64,000 nucleotides of DNA. Origin: Palsa-601 sp963801185 (lineage in GTDB: Bacteria > Actinomycetota > Acidimicrobiia > Acidimicrobiales > Bog-793). The notes under the pieces are model-generated. The model was given only the letters and a program-made list of their open reading frames with translations. It was not told the origin of the DNA and did no database searches. The stretch is taken from positions 930,001 to 994,000 of the forward strand of contig CAWDDW010000003.1 in NCBI GenBank assembly GCA_963801185.1, given 5' to 3'. Both the position numbers and the translations under genes were made by a program. Below, in pieces: positions 63,765 through 64,000 of the stretch (positions are counted from its first letter, which is position 1; each line of letters begins with the position of its first letter).

Positions 63765-64000
63765 CTACCGGTGCGAGCTGACCCTCTCGAGGAACGGCAC
63801 GAGGTGATCGAAGAACACGTTGTTGGGGTAGGCGCCCGCTGGGTCGTTGTGCGCGTACGTGCTCTGGCGGTTGACGAGCGTCAGGTTGCTCATGGGGATG
63901 TGCGACTGCCTCGCGAGAGTGCGTGCATCCTCGAGTACAAGCGCGCCGCCGAGGCGTGCCCCGAACGCGTAGATGAGCAAGTCCTTCGGGAGGTGGTGAC
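63765..64000 (-). CDS. partial gene, N-terminus outside window
   Basis: The last ~78 codons of a minus-strand gene reach the window edge: HLPKDLLIYAFGARLGGALVL, then TLARQSHIPMSNLTLVNRQSTYAHNDPAGAYPNNVFFDHLVPFLERVSS. The late His-Asn-Asp and hydrophobic strands fit an alpha/beta hydrolase end, without certainty. Stop is 22 bp from the convergent hydratase stop. Confidence 0.45.
   Translation of the reverse strand, partial: HHLPKDLLIYAFGARLGGALVLEDARTLARQSHIPMSNLTLVNRQSTYAHNDPAGAYPNNVFFDHLVPFLERVSSHR

Noticed and set aside
1..64000. rRNA, tRNA, transposase, integrase or phage genes
   Set aside because: None recognised on either strand; the only transfer-like stretch is the fic region.

Overview
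The window is GC-rich bacterial DNA (mid-60s % GC by eye, not counted) with dense coding, many GTG starts and many near-leaderless promoters of the form TAnnnT-N6..8-ATG/GTG. The gene content points to Actinomycetota: an actinobacterial-type SerC, split imuA'-imuB and dnaE2 mutasome genes under CGAAC-N4-GTTCG LexA boxes, MmpL-type RND proteins and Tat/lipoprotein solute binding. An Acidimicrobiia-like organism is my best guess, but no single marker proves it. I see no rRNA, tRNA, CRISPR array, insertion sequence or prophage, and no gene-free gap longer than about 215 bp.

Layout. 1-3.9 kb: serine and amino-acid transamination (serC partial, class I aminotransferase, serA). 4-11.2 kb: an Ig-like lipoprotein, a small membrane protein, a four-gene sugar ABC importer and a SIMPL-domain protein. 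11.2-23.4 kb: branched-chain amino-acid block. leuA has its own Leu-codon leader peptide and attenuator. greA-leuC-leuD runs on the minus strand. leuB-ilvE-cimA sits behind a second leader peptide with Ile/Val codons and a terminator. cimA with LeuB/LeuCD gives a threonine-independent isoleucine route. A lipoprotein, a methyltransferase, a CAP-like secreted protein and a glycosyltransferase lie between these units.

23.4-31.5 kb: acyl-CoA dehydrogenase, an AT-rich Fic insert, a degenerate amidase, an acyl-CoA synthetase and secreted proteins. 31.5-34.5 kb: two divergent citrate synthases, one with an N-terminal helix-turn-helix and one with N-terminal CBS domains, both apparently leaderless. 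34.5-42.2 kb: peptidase M20, GNAT, methyltransferase, fatty acid desaturase, IPT/TIG secreted protein, FkbM methyltransferase, ABC-F ATPase. 42.2-51.7 kb: DNA-damage mutasome imuA'-imuB and dnaE2, each with a LexA box, enclosing a two-component system, a cupin and two membrane proteins. 51.7-64 kb: GNAT-MmpL pair with an operator-like palindrome, then oxidoreductases, hydrolases, a Cys-repeat protein, an epimerase, a VOC protein, an enoyl-CoA hydratase and a partial gene at the edge.

A striking feature is twelve frame breaks in otherwise well-conserved genes, all in the same direction (one extra base). Insertion-type sequence errors are the likeliest cause, so these genes are annotated as single units spanning the break. 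Lengths quoted for them assume the repair.
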